Source of the DNA: Microplitis mediator
Taxonomy: Eukaryota > Arthropoda > Insecta > Hymenoptera > Braconidae
Length of the DNA: 64,000 nt
Direction: 5' to 3'
Assembly (NCBI RefSeq): GCF_029852145.1
Contig: NC_079974.1
Location: forward strand, 22,112,082 to 22,176,081
Part shown: piece after piece, positions 20,874 to 31,942 of the stretch
Layout: every line of letters starts with the position of its first letter
Numbering within the stretch: the first letter of the stretch is position 1
Program-made: the position numbers and the translations under genes
Notes under the pieces: model-generated
Seen by the model: only the letters and a program-made list of their open reading frames with translations
Database searches by the model: none
Told to the model about the DNA's origin: nothing

Positions 20874-21265
20874 TCATGTAGTAAATTTGCATGTATTGTT
20901 TACGTGGTACTTTAAATAATTAAATGACTTGAATGTTTTTTTACAACAGTCTCTAGGGCAGATGTAATTAGCTACAGATTCATCTAATTTATCTAATTTT
21001 TCTACTTCAACTACATCCATTTCGAGGTTAGGATGCATTGTTTGGACATGACGCTCGACGTCTTTCCGCCATTTTGACGCGTAGTCACAATACGGGCATT
21101 TGTATCTCGGCGGTTTCTCGCACTGATGCTTGATATGATAAGACAAATTTTTTTTCCACTCAAAACTCTTGTTACAGTTCGGATTCGGGCAGACAAATTT
21201 TGATTTTATTCCTAAATTATTTTTCGGTCTCCCTCTTTTTTTCGTCGATTTTAAAACTCCGTGTT
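20874..21265 (-). CDS. lola: lola alternative terminal exon with AT-hook-like motif, three fingers
   Basis: The exon encodes 129 aa; the acceptor is at 21266-21267. Near the start is STKKRGRPKNN, matching the GRP core and flanking basics of an AT-hook. Then CPNPNC ... YHIKHQC and CPYC ... RHVQTMH, an acidic spacer (EVEKLDKLDE), and a single C2HC finger CPRDCC ... YHVNNTC at the end. As at 7410, no partner follows the third finger. Confidence 0.86.
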
Positions 21266-21446
21266 CTGTAAAAAATTAAAATACTTCATTAGCTCAAATA
21301 TATCCATATACATTTGTAGTGTACATAAATTTCACAGTTTAAAAGGATTTCAAAATAATTTAATTAAATAAAATTTCTTTTATTTATTTTTTTGGATTTT
21401 AATAAAATCGGCATTACATTAAAAATATTAATAGGAATTATTACAT

Positions 21447-21772
21447 TTATTTTTTGTTAAATTTAAATTGTGTTTGTTGTACTGGTTCGATTAAATCGAT
21501 TATTTGTAACCTCTGGTTCTTGTGCTTAATTTTAGTGTGGCGCGTAATTTGAAATTTTCGTTTCCCGGTGTACTGACAGTAAGCGCACTGATACCGCGGC
21601 AAAATTCCGCATTCTTTGACGTGTCTTTTAACAGAATACTCGGAGTTAAATATTCTGGGGCAACTTGAACACTGGAATTTATCTCTATCTACAACAAATT
21701 TTTGCTGATCGACGGCCCCTGGATTGAGGTGAGAATAATCCAGCATCAGAAGCGAACTCGGTAACATTAAGT
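21447..21772 (-). CDS. lola: lola alternative terminal exon, one finger module
   Basis: The exon encodes 107 aa; the acceptor is at 21773-21774. The first finger has C-x2-C spacing (CSSC ... RHVKEC, H-x3-C), unlike the C-x4-C type of the distal exons; the second is CAYC ... RHTKIKH. A leucine-rich N-terminal segment (LMLPSSLLMLDY) precedes. All ligands are present. Confidence 0.87.
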
Positions 21773-22020
21773 CTGCAAGCAAATAAAATAATCGGTCAAT
21801 AAAAGCAATAAAATAACTGACAGGTAAATTGAAGCATTAACAGAAACATACAGAGAAAAAAAAATCAAGTGTGCGGTAAATAAAAATTTAAGAAAATTAA
21901 CAAAGAAAATTTATTTATAAATGTACAATAAATTAATCAATAATTTACAATACTTTAAATTATCAATTGCACTTTATATAAATGACCTGAGAATTTAATT
22001 TTTTTAAATAAAATTAATAT

Positions 22021-22346
22021 TTAAAGTTTTTTTTTCTCAGCAAAATGGATGCCGACGATTTTATTGTCGATTATGTCGATCGCGTAAGTCGTGCAATTGA
22101 CGTGCCGCGTTCTGATGTGTTGCGTCACATTCGAAGTGCGTTTGTAATGCAAATCGCAGTATGGACATTTGAACCTCGGCTCTTGCCCGCACTCATATTT
22201 TAGGTGCCTCGTTAAACTGTAGTTATGGCTAAAAGAACTGCCGCACAAATTTGGGCAGACAAATTTTTTCATCGGCGCGTTGTCTAGCCAACTTTCGGCC
22301 CGATGATTTTGCTGGTTAAGATCTTGAATTGACTCGCTGATAAAAT
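22021..22346 (-). CDS. lola: lola alternative terminal exon, C-x3-C first finger
   Basis: The exon encodes 107 aa; the acceptor is at 22347-22348. The first finger starts CPNLCGSSF, a C-x3-C spacing between the C-x2-C type of proximal exons and the C-x4-C type of distal ones, then RHLKYEC. The second is CPYC ... QHIRTRH with GQEPRFK as linker. It sits where the array changes from one type to the other. Confidence 0.86.
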
Positions 22347-22660
22347 CTGTAAAAAATATATTTTATTAATTAGTTTAAATGTATGAATATAAATATATAG
22401 TAGACTGACAGATAAATAATATATTACAGTTTTCTAATTTTCAGACGCTCGTGCACAAAATAATATTTTCAATCTACGTTACAGTTTTCTTTATTTATAC
22501 ATTAGTCAATTTATCTAAAATTCATTTCATTGTCGCCGTTGAATTATAATTAAAATTCCTGATTTTTTTTATAAACAATCCACAGCCAGTCTTGTCATCA
22601 ACGCGCAGGACTTTGATGATAGTCCGCAATAATTAAAAATTTCATTTACAAATTAATTAT

Positions 22661-22986
22661 TTACACAGAAACTAAAAATTTTTTGGCTCAAAAAAATTTT
22701 TCTTGTCCTAAAAAATTTTTTGTATTAAAAATTTAAAAAAAAAAATTTTTTCTCGCCCCAAGAAATTTTTTTTTTTAATTCGCGCGCAGAAAAAAAATTT
22801 TCGATTCAATAAATTTTCTTGAAAACTTCAATTTTTTCGGGTAAAGTAAAAATTTCCTGACCAAGAAAATCTTGACTCGGTTCTCAAAAAAATTTTCTTG
22901 ACTCAAGAATTTTTTTCTGTGATACTAAAAATTTCTTAGGGCAAATAAAAATTTTTTTGAGCCAAAAAATCTATTTTTTCTGTGTA
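22661..22986. mobile_element. MITE-like element, ACACAGAAA family, copy 1
   Basis: The ends are inverted: ACACAGAAACTAAAAATTTT with TTTTGGCTC at the left, GAGCCAAAAAATCTA then TTTTTTCTGTGTA at the right. The inside holds many short palindromic runs of the type AAGAAAATTTTTCTTG. Other copies lie at 59574-59821 and 62341-62745. It fills the spacer between the exons at 22021 and 23007. Confidence 0.65.
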
Positions 22987-23006
22987 CTTTTTACATATAT
23001 TTATAT

Positions 23007-23287
23007 TTATGAATTCCACTGTTTACGAGGTTTATAATTTCCCAGTGTATCTACAAAATAAGGTTTCAAATTTTTGTGAATTCTCTTAGCATGATCGACA
23101 ACATTTCCCGCGCGCTTAGCCATGTGCTCGCAATAGGGACATTTGAATCTCGGCAACTGTCCGCACTCGTACCGCAGGTGGTTCTTCAATGTCAATTTAT
23201 GACTGTACACTGACGGGCAATTTGGGCACTTAACTTTCGTTTTCGTAGTCCTAATATTCCTATTCCTATTATTTATGTAGTAATAAT
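23007..23287 (-). CDS. lola: lola alternative terminal exon, one finger module
   Basis: The exon encodes 92 aa; the acceptor (GTTTTAG) is at 23288-23289. Fingers: CPNC ... NHLRYEC (C-x2-C type) and CPYC ... DHAKRIH, linker GQLPRFK. The N-terminal segment is Y/N/R-rich (YYINNRNRNIR). The tail ends in a basic PRKQWNS. All eight ligands are present. Confidence 0.87.
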
Positions 23288-23760
23288 CTAAAACAAAAAA
23301 AAACAACAATGGCGAAATTAATAATTATTGAAAAACGAATCATAAAATTCTAGCCACATGCATTTATTATAAATAAATATACCAGTATATATTTACAACA
23401 AGTATTCAAAAATTAATTTATTTATTTTTTAAATAATTAATATAATAATCGTAATAACACAGTAATACTTAAGTGGTAAATAAATTTTATAATTTTAAAT
23501 AATAATTTATATATATTTTTACAATAAGTCAAATATAAATTATTTATTATTAAGTATTGAGAACCTGGGGATTGGCGCGGCTTAAAAATTAGACATCTGG
23601 TGGCGAAAAAATAAACTATGCAAAGTAGTCACCAGTTGACGTAAACGTCGAGAAATTTTTTCCGGCCCTGAAAAATTTCTTTTCAATTCATAATTCAAAT
23701 TTTCGCGCCAAGAAATCCTTTTTTTCTGAGTAATTGACCAAGTGATCGACGTTAGTGAAC

Positions 23761-23850
23761 TTGTTCCCGACAGAGACTGAACTTCGAGCCACCCCCACTA
23801 CCAATTATTTCTAACCTGCGCATGCGCAAGGAAAAGTGGGAGGTCAGCTG
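23761..23850. mobile_element. MITE-like element, TTGTCC family, copy 4 (truncated)
   Basis: The left part matches copy 1: TTGTTCCCGACAGAGACTGAACTTCG, CACCCCCACTACC, CTGCGCATGCGCAAGG, AAAAGTGGGAGG. The right third of the element is missing, so the boundary is approximate. It lies just downstream of the stop of the exon at 23915. Confidence 0.6.
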
Positions 23851-23914
23851 ACTACTTTGCCCAGCTAAATTTTTTGCCACTAGCTGACGTAGCCGAGTTC
23901 TAGGCTCCCAATTA

Positions 23915-24213
23915 TTAAGAAAGAAATTCAGTCTTGCAGCATTTCGTAATGTCGACAACGTAAACTTGAAGCCCTGGATGAATTTTCCTAACATGCGCGC
24001 GCACATTTGACGAGTGCCGCGTCCGATAAACGCAATAGGGGCAATTAAACCTCGGCATTTGCCCGCACTCGAACTTAAGATGGTACTGTAGGTTATGTTT
24101 ACGGCTGAACACACTCTGGCAATTGGTACAGGGATACTTAGTAGCATTTGGATCAATTGTTTGACTGACTCTCCGATGCCGACGTTGGTACCACAGGGAA
24201 TCGCTATCGAAAT
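23915..24213 (-). CDS. lola: lola alternative terminal exon, one finger module
   Basis: The exon encodes 98 aa; the acceptor is at 24214-24215. Fingers: CTNC ... YHLKFEC and CPYC ... AHVRKIH, linker GQMPRFN. The second finger (CVYRTRHSSNVRAH) is nearly the same as those at 24381 (CSYRTRHTSNVRAH) and 24906 (CSYRSRHVSNTRAH), so the three neighbouring exons are a tandem subfamily. Confidence 0.88.
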
Positions 24214-24380
24214 CTGTAAAATATAAATAAGTCCGGACTTTTTAAATTTGTTTGCTCAAAAAAATTTATATCTATTCATATATATTTCAGTACTTAGTAT
24301 ATATAGGGAATTTTTTACAGTCAAGCTATAAGTTCATATATATATATTTTTTTTTGGCTGTTATTTATCATTAATTCTTA

Positions 24381-24646
24381 CTATTGTGGCTGTAAAATAT
24401 CAATGACATAAATCTCCTTGTCTGGATGCTGTCGGCGTACGTGGGCTCGTACATTTGAGGTGTGTCGAGTCCTGTAGCTGCAGTAGGGACAATTGAATCT
24501 GGGTAATTGACCGCAGACATATTTCAAATGCTGCTGCAGATTCCATGACCAATTGAATGTCCCGCCGCATTTCGGACAAATGTGAACACCGCGACGTGAT
24601 TCGCGCACACCCCGTTGCTGGTATACCGAGTGGTAAAACTTAATGT
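24381..24646 (-). CDS. lola: lola alternative terminal exon, one finger module
   Basis: The exon encodes 87 aa; the acceptor is at 24647-24648. Fingers: CPKC ... QHLKYVC and CPYC ... AHVRRQH, linker GQLPRFN. The module is followed by the tail motif EIYVIDI, matching VYVVDI and VYAVDI in the adjacent exons. Complete and compact, like most exons between 21 and 27 kb. Confidence 0.88.
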
Positions 24647-24905
24647 CTGTAAAAAAAAATTTTTATTCAATAACTATTAATTACTCATTAATTTTTTACT
24701 ACCAATCAATTAATAAATTAAACGAACAGTAATTAAATACAAAGCTTTGCTATTTAAATTAACGCAATTTATTTACATTATAATTATTTATTAATTAAAT
24801 AACTCATTTATAAACTTCTATATAAATAAATTATATAATTATCTCATGTATAAAAATGTATGAAAGTTTATCAGATAACGTAATTAATGATAATGATGTT
24901 TTTTT

Positions 24906-25141
24906 TTAATTCTTGCAGATATCAACCGCGTAAACTTTTTCGCCAGGATGCATTCTGACGACGTGGGCCCGCGTATTGGAGACATGTCGGGACCGATAAC
25001 TGCAGTAGGGACAGCAAAATCTCGGGGACTGGTTACAAGAATATTTTTTGTGGTAACACAAATTATTCTTCCGAGTGAAGACTGAAGAGCAGTTGTCACA
25101 CGGGTACCTGCGCATCAGTTCCTCAGACCACTGGCACAAAT
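24906..25141 (-). CDS. lola: lola alternative terminal exon, one finger module
   Basis: The exon encodes 77 aa; the acceptor is at 25142-25143. Fingers: CDNC ... YHKKYSC and CPYC ... AHVVRMH, linker NQSPRFC. Tail EKVYAVDI. It is the third member of the 23.9-25.1 kb tandem subfamily. Only about fifteen residues precede finger 1, so the BTB part and fingers would be separated mainly by the shared linker. Confidence 0.88.
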
Positions 25142-25309
25142 CTACGGCAGAATATAAAAAAATATACCATCAGATTCTTCTAACCTCGATTTTAAATTAA
25201 CGCTTCCACCAAACAATTAACGTCAAATTATTAACTATCGTTTAATTAATTCTAATAATTTATTTATTTACTTAATTAATTTAACAACATGGAAATATAC
25301 AATTTTACT

Positions 25310-25587
25310 TTAATTATAGGCCATTAATTTGTTTAATGACTGCCCTCTGGTGTTTATTACAAAGACTTGGTGGCCCGGATGGCGGCGCTTTATGTGTCGC
25401 TTAACATTCGACGTGTGCTTGGCAACGTAAACACAGTGCGGGCATTTTAGTTGAGGCAAAATTCCGCAATCGTAATTGATGTGCTTCCACAGATACGTTT
25501 TGCTGTAAAAATTTTTGCACTTTGGACACGGAAATTTAACGCCATCTTCAGTCATGACACTCGGGATCTCGTGACTGTTAAACTCAT
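25310..25587 (-). CDS. lola: lola alternative terminal exon, one finger module
   Basis: The exon encodes 91 aa; the acceptor (TTATAG) is at 25588-25589. Finger 1 is CPKC ... KHINYDC with a shorter interior (KNFYSKTYLW), one or two residues below the usual twelve; finger 2 is CPHC ... RHIKRRH. Linker GILPQLK lacks the PRF core. Ligands are present despite the shortened loop. Confidence 0.85.
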
Positions 25588-25637
25588 CTATAACATTTTT
25601 AAAAAAAAATTTATAAATTTTAAATCGCCATCAAAAT

Positions 25638-25832
25638 TTTGATCCTGAAGCCAACCGACTATTAACAATTGGATTTTTTCCAACAAATAAATGACAAAAA
25701 AAAAAACTAAAAAAATGCACATGTAGAAAATTTCAAAAATTATAAGTGCAATTTTTTTAAATATTTTTTTTTTCATTATTTATCGTTTTGGAAAAAATCA
25801 AAAGTTATTAGTCCGCTGACTGCAGTATCATC
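25638..25832. mobile_element. MITE-like element, ATGATCCTGAAG family, copy 1
   Basis: The left end TTTGATCCTGAAGCCAACCGAC and right end GTCCGCTGACTGCAGTATCAT are imperfect inverted repeats. The inner block AAAAAATGCACATGTAGAAAA and the AAGTGCAATTTTTT block recur in copies at 31737, 61441 and 62384. No coding capacity. It lies directly upstream of the acceptor for the exon at 25956 or downstream of the one at 25310. Confidence 0.62.
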
Positions 25833-25955
25833 TAAAATTTAGTTTTGGTTTTTTTAAATTATTTTTAATCAGCCCCAAAAAAACGTTAGTAAAATTGCTT
25901 ATTAATATGACAGAATTAAATAAAATATATGAGTATAATTTACAAGGGATAATTT

Positions 25956-26236
25956 TTATTGAGAAAAATCTAGAAATTTTCCAGGATAATGATAAATGTC
26001 ATGTACATAAATTTCATTGCCTATATGTCTTCTTTGTATATGTTTTCTTATATTTGTCGTCTTCTTAGACATTAAATCACAGTAAGGGCACTTATATCTA
26101 GGAGGTTGACCGCATTCCCATCTCATGTGGAAGGTCAAGTTCGTTTTGCGGTTAAAAACGCTGTTGCAATTTTCACAGGGATATTTTGACGTTTCTTCCA
26201 TCGGTGATTTGCTCGCTCGCTTGACGTCGCTTATTC
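25956..26236 (-). CDS. lola: lola alternative terminal exon, one finger module
   Basis: The exon encodes 92 aa; the acceptor is at 26237-26238. Fingers: CENC ... FHMRWEC and CPYC ... KHIQRRH, linker GQPPRYK. The N-terminal part is basic (DVKRASKSP). The tail includes EIYVHDIYHYPG. All eight ligands present. Confidence 0.88.
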
Positions 26237-26613
26237 CTGTAAATCATAATTTACCATCAGTTAAAAACGCAGAGTCCCTTAACCACCTGATTAATCAATT
26301 AATCAATTAATCAATTTTATTAACGAATTAGTATGAGCATGAATAAGCGTGATAACTTTTTACAACTTCATTACTAAAAAAAAAGGTGCATGTTTTTGTA
26401 ATTAAATATATTTTATTTAAAAATACAAAATAAATACAATTTTTATGAACAATAAATAATTTAAAATTTAATAAATTAATTTATTTAAATTACAAATTAA
26501 TCAGAAAATATATTTCTATATTTAAATTAAATTTTCTAATTATTTATTGGACCCTAATAAATATTAATTAATTTTTTTTTTAATTTTTGGTACTAACTAT
26601 TTAAATATTTGAA

Positions 26614-26927
26614 TTAATTTGAATGACGAGAGCGATCGAAAGCGTTAATTAAATAGACTTCACGTCCTTCATGAGCTCGGCGAATGTGCGTGTACATATT
26701 CGATGATATTTTAGCGCCTTTGCCACAATAAGGGCAAAGAAAACGCGGTGCCTGGCCGCACATGAAACGAAAATGTTTTTTCATATCACCGACATTTTTG
26801 TAACTACGATTACACTTTGGACATGTGTATCTACGTGAGTCAAATTGGTCATGTGAATATTTACTAGGAGTATTTAACGGCAAGTCTTCTGACGCGAATG
26901 AGGTTATCCAACTACCACTGAAAGGAC
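26614..26927 (-). CDS. lola: lola alternative terminal exon, one finger module
   Basis: The exon encodes 103 aa; the acceptor is at 26928-26929. Fingers: CPKC ... KHFRFMC and CPYC ... THIRRAH, linker GQAPRFL. About 38 residues of S/P-rich linker precede. Finger 2 (GKGAKISSN) lacks the aromatic residue usual at that position. Intact frame and ligands. Confidence 0.86.
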
Positions 26928-27054
26928 CTGCAACTAATCAATTCAACAATAGTTAAATATACTTTTAATATACTTTTATTAATCACGTTTAAATATCAGT
27001 CTAATTATCATCTATTAGATTATCATGCGTAAAAAAAATCGTTCGTATCTGAAC

Positions 27055-27210
27055 TTGTCCCAGAGAGAGAATGAACTTCGGATCACCCCCACTACCAAAA
27101 GTTTCTAAGCTGCGCGTGCGTAGGGAAAAGTGGGGGAGTATTCAGTAGATAGAACACGCAGTGGGAGATAAAACCGGAAACACCAGAGGTACTTTCTCTT
27201 ACTAGGACAA
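27055..27210. mobile_element. MITE-like element, TTGTCC family, copy 5
   Basis: It starts TTGTCCCAGAGAGAGAATG and ends TACTAGGACAA, with the inner blocks ATCACCCCCACTACC, GCTGCGCGTGCGTAGG and AAAAGTGGGGGAG. It is the best-preserved copy at the left end. It lies in the 0.85 kb spacer between the exons at 26614 and 27773. Confidence 0.68.
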
Positions 27211-27772
27211 TTTTACAGTGATAAAAATAAATATCGTTCTGTATTTAAACTCAAGTGTTCCATGATTATTTTTTATGTAATACAGAGTAGAAGTACCACT
27301 TCCGGATAGTTGAAAAATTTAAATATACTTTATAAAATGCGCAATTTATCACACTATTGGAAAGCGAATTTTTTTTATACTTTTTCGTCAAGTAGAAGAA
27401 AGTATTGAATGTCTAAAAATAGAGCAGTGGCCACAAATGGTACTTCTACTCTATACCTAATTTACTCTGTAAAAAATCAGGATTTAATTCGGAATGATAA
27501 CGGATTTTATTCGAATCAGAATTTCCCGAAGTGAAATCCACTCGGTATTTAATCCGCTTCACTCCGTAAATTTGAAAAATTGATAATTTATTATGATATT
27601 TTTTCGTGATATTTTGTCGTGTGATATTTAGACATGTAACCTATAATACTATATTTTATTTATTAATTAATTGATTACTTAATTAGGAATTCGGAATACT
27701 GTTAGACATGCTAATAAATATAATTACAATAGAGAAGGAACAAAAAACAGACAACAATATTGGTAATTTATT

Positions 27773-28386
27773 TTACAGATCTATCGAAGTGTCTAAAGTA
27801 AAATCGATTGTTATTAAACCCGCATGCTGAGTACGAATATGTCTGGACATATTTGACACAAAAGCTGTCAAGTAACTGCAATTTGGACACTGAAATATCC
27901 GGGTATTGCGACAAGCTTTCGGATTTTTCAAGCAGTACTTAGACCGATGCTGAACAAGACTATTGTATTTGTCATATTTTTTATCGCAGTACTGACAAGT
28001 GAATTTTCCTTGATTTTTTTTGCCCTCATCTTTACGCTCACTCGTATTTCCATCCAACTTATTTTCAACTTTGCTCATTTTTTCCTCTAATTTACTTCCG
28101 TTTTCTTCTTGAACTTCAGCCTCCATTACTTCCGCAGTCGTCTCGACTTCTTCTGTCGCGACGATTTCTTCAGTTGCTTCCACTTCTGAAATTTCAATTA
28201 TTTCGGTTTCGTCGACGACCGATTTATCGGCGACGAAAATTTCGTCAACAGTTTCTTGAATTTTTTCAAGATTTCCTTCACTTTGCTGCAAATTTTTCTC
28301 TTTAGATACTTCCGGAGTATCGAGTAGTACTTCTACTTCTTTCGAAATTTTCCCGCCAGTTTTTAAAAATTCATCGCAGATAACAT
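27773..28386 (-). CDS. lola: lola alternative terminal exon with long acidic linker
   Basis: The exon encodes 203 aa; the acceptor is at 28387-28388. The first 130 residues are acidic, with E/V/T-rich repeats (ETTAEVMEAEVQEE) and then a mixed-charge part (KVENKLDGN). The module follows: CQYC ... QHRSKYC and CPNC ... RHIRTQH, with a longer linker (LKNPKACRNTRIFQ) than in other exons. The frame is open for the whole 614 bases, strong support for a real exon. Confidence 0.87.
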
Positions 28387-30084
28387 CTGAAAATTAATCA
28401 AAAATTTTTTTTATTATTTTATTATTGTTCACTAACGTGAGTTATTTTTTTAAAACACAGACATTTTGCGCGCGCAAAAGCATTCAACAAGCCTTGTTTG
28501 TGAAATAAATAAACTGCTAATGATAAAAATTAAACGATGATATGAATGATTCATTTTTTCGAGGTTCAAATTTTTTCCTGAAACAAATTTTCAATTTCCA
28601 TTTTTTTAAATACTAAATAATTTTATTTTTTAAATTTGAAAGCGCAGTTGAGTTGATTCCGATGTCTGCAGTTCCATTGACTCATTTTCTGAAGAAATTT
28701 CATTTGAAAACTGGATCGTAGACAAAAAAATCTCCAAATTGGAAAATATTTTTAAAAATTTTCTGGTATTTAAAAAAAAATTAAATTTTGTTAATTAATT
28801 TTTTTTTTACCTTCAATTAAATTAATAATTTATGTATACTTACGATATAAAATTTCTTTATATATTTCATATTTATGTCTCATAATTGATAAATTGAAGG
28901 ATTTGATGCAAGGAGAGGAATTTTTGAAAATTTTATTCATTTAAAAAAAATTACAACTAGAAGACTTGTTTATTTTTTAATAACTCAGTGAAAAATTTTG
29001 TGTACATCTTTGATGCATTTTTTATTAATCATTATAATTGAGGAAAATATATAGAGTATAGTAATTTTAATTATTACAATGGATATAAACTAAATATTTA
29101 TTTTTACTTTATACTTATGTCTAAATTACTCGCATTGCAAACGCCCTGCAATAAAAATATTTTCATACTTATAATTAAAAAAAAAAAAAAAAAAAATGTA
29201 TGATAAAAATGACATTAAATATATATAAAAATTTGAAATTAATTCAAGTATTAAATCAAATTTTTATATAAATTACACAGCAACTTTGACAAGTTTTTTG
29301 ATTTTTATCAAAAACAAAACCAGTATTTTTGAAATGTTGCAATCGAAGGCTACTGCAAGAAAAATTTCGGGTTAAGATGTTAAATAATTCAGCAAATCAC
29401 CAAACGCTTCTTTTTCAGTCAATCTGTAAGTAATTTTGAGTACTGGTGTAGAAAAAATATTTTTTTCATAAGGCAGCTTAATATGAGAAGCCGAAAGTTT
29501 TCAAATAAAGAAAAATTGCGATTGGTGATTTTCCATTTTGAATTTCTTGTAACCTCCAAAATTTCGTGTACGATTTTTAGAGTCAGTGCCTCTTTCTCTC
29601 TTTTAATATTTTCAATGGCCAACTGTCAAAAACTCATTAAAATTCGATTAATTTATTAAAAAAAAATTAAACCACCAGTTGAAAAATTGGCGGCAATTTA
29701 AATTCACTGATTTTACGTGGATTTAAAAGTCCACTAGCGCCACCGGTGAATATCAATTAACCAATAGAAATTCTAGATGAATCAGCGGCCATTTTGTTCA
29801 CTCGTACAGTAAATGGCGACATTCACTTTTTTCTCCTTAACTGAAATTTTTAAAAAATTGGCGCGTTTTTTATTTTTCATTCAGTTTTCATTTGAACGAA
29901 AAGTTTGAAAAAAATAACTACCGACCCTTAAGTAATTTTATAATTTTACAATTCAAAGTCATGCTAAATTAAAAAAAAAAAGTAGAGGAAGGGGGCGTCC
30001 AAAAATTCCCTTGATCTCGAATAAAAAAAACTGGCCGTAGAAACGAATGAAACGAAAGAAATCTACTGAAATAAATAAAAAAAA
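28387..30084. other. 1.7 kb spacer without convincing gene
   Basis: AT-rich sequence between the exons at 27773 and 30085. A minus-strand frame at 29419-29622 begins with a helical-looking stretch (AIENIKREKEALTLK) but no zinc ligands, and joining it in the array phase meets a stop. I see no TIR element. It may be intron or hold enhancer sequence; nothing firmer is supported. Confidence 0.55.
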
Positions 30085-30602
30085 TTATCTGAAAATTTTT
30101 CTGTAAGTGTCATAAATAGACATAGGCATAGTGGGATGAACAAACTGGACATGTCTCTTAATATCCCCGCGTCTTTTTGACTCATGCCCGCAATAGCCGC
30201 ACCTGAATCTCTTGTCAGGGTTCAGGCAGTACCTGATATGCCGAGTGAGGGCGGTGTTGGTTTCAAAAACTTTATTGCAAGCCGGCTGATTGGGACAAAC
30301 GAACAAACCCGAGGGGTCTACAAGAATCCCGAGGAATTCCCCGCGCTTAATTGCGGGATCCGGGTGGTATTTGCTAATGTGCCCGTTCATCGCTCGCGAA
30401 AACCGCGAAACGAAATTACAGTAGGGACATTTATTGCGCGGGGGTCTGCCGCATATGGTACTCAAATGTCTTGTTAACGCAGGCCTCGTTCTGAATGACT
30501 TATTGCAACCGTTGGTTACACACTTATATTCTCTAGCTGGACATCCCACAAAAATTTGCTCTCCAGTCGGGTCGGCTTCGCTCCAATATCTCTCTAGTTT
30601 AA
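30085..30602 (-). CDS. lola: lola alternative terminal exon, two finger modules
   Basis: The exon encodes 171 aa; the acceptor is at 30603-30604. Fingers: CVTNGC ... RHLSTIC, CPYC ... GHISKYH, CPNQPAC (C-x5-C) ... RHIRYC, CGYC ... RHVQFVH. The base composition is more GC-rich than its neighbours, and the exon has no close paralogue in the window, so it is probably old and conserved. The linkers GRPPRNK and LNPDKRFR are individual to this exon. Confidence 0.88.
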
Positions 30603-30986
30603 CTGAAAATAAAAGCAAAAAAAATTACTCGGTTAAAATAAATCTTAATGTTTACAGAAATTATTTTCATTTTTTTTTTAAATTTAAAAAAAAATATCAT
30701 GCCTTCATAAGTCCATTGGCACTTGAATAAGTACTCAATTAATTACAGCGAATTTAATTAATTTTTTTTTTTTCTAGAAAAGAATTTATTTTTAAAAAAA
30801 TGACATTAGTTTCAAATTAACAGAAATAATAAAGTCAGCATATTTTTAATAAGAAATTAAATCATAATTAATCGATTAATTAATTAATAATAAATATTAA
30901 TTTATTAATATAAAATAATTACAAATAAAATTTATAAAATAAATAAAAAATAACAAAATAATACTTTTTTTTTTATAATAAATAAA

Positions 30987-31525
30987 TTAATATTGAGTAA
31001 GTACATGAGGATTTTGTTGCGGATGAAAACTACGAATATGTTTTTTGATTCCCCCGCTCCAATTCGACTCCTTGGGGCAGTACGGACACTTGTAACGGGG
31101 TGGCTTCTGACACTGGTAATTAATATGACGTGTGAGGTCGGCCTTGTACTTATAGACCCGGGTGCAGTGCGGGTTGGGGCATACGAAATTTCCAGTCTGT
31201 TTTTTAGTTGTAATGCTCAGTTCGATGACGTTTATTTGGTCATTGGGATGACGGCTTGCCGCGTGGTTCAGAACATAACTTTTCCAGGGCGACTGGTAAT
31301 TGCAGTGGGAGCACATGTACCTCGGGGGTTTTCCGCACTCGTAATTCATGTGTTTCGTTAAATTATTTTTCCACTTATAGACGCTATTGCAGTTTGGGTT
31401 GGGGCAACGATATTCGACTGGTTTGTTTATCGTCGATATCCCCGCTGACGATGCGGACCCCAGTGATTCTGGTTTTAATTGCGTGCTTACGGGTTTTGTC
31501 TTCATGAAATTCGATAGTCTGTATA
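30987..31525 (-). CDS. lola: lola alternative terminal exon, two finger modules
   Basis: The exon encodes 178 aa; the acceptor is at 31526-31527. Fingers: CPNPNC ... KHMNYEC, CSHC ... NHAASRH, CPNPHC ... RHINYQC, CPYC ... KHIRSFH, linkers GKPPRYM and QKPPRYK. The layout and first finger (SVYKWKNNLTKH) resemble the tandem family at 10-15 kb, 16 kb further down. This makes it a candidate ancestor of those copies. Confidence 0.88.
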
Positions 31526-31736
31526 CTGAAAACATTCAATAATTCAATTGTCTCATTATTTATTTTTTTAGTCTCATTTTTTATCATTCTATTTTTTTTC
31601 TTTTCTTTCCATTCGACTTAAGTTTTTTAATTAATATCTAATTTTTGTTTTATGCAGTACAAGCGATAATTCATGCTTCATTTCACTACAAATTATAATC
31701 TAATTAACTCATTACTTTTTTTAAATTAAAAATATC

Positions 31737-31942
31737 ATGATTTTGAAGTCAATTGACATCTAATAATTTTTTGATTATTTTTTTAAAAGATAAATTATAA
31801 AAAAAAAAATATTTTGAAAAATTGCACATATAGATTTTTTCATTCTCTACAAGTGCATTTTTTTTTTTTTTTTTTTTTTGTAATTAATTTGTTGGAAAAA
31901 AAAATCCGAAAATTTTTAATTGTCTGCCGACTTCAGAATCAT
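31737..31942. mobile_element. MITE-like element, ATGATCCTGAAG family, copy 2
   Basis: It starts ATGATTTTGAAGTCAATTGAC and ends GTCTGCCGACTTCAGAATCAT, imperfect inverted repeats. Inside are ATTGCACATATAGA and CTACAAGTGCATTTTT blocks plus a poly-T tract of about 20 bases. It lies upstream of the exon at 30987. Confidence 0.62.

Noticed and set aside
29419..29622. Minus-strand frame beginning AIENIKREKEALTLK, coiled-coil like
   Set aside because: No zinc ligands, joining at the nearby AG in the array phase runs into TGA, no partner exon, and the second half is hydrophobic AT-rich translation. Not enough to call a gene.
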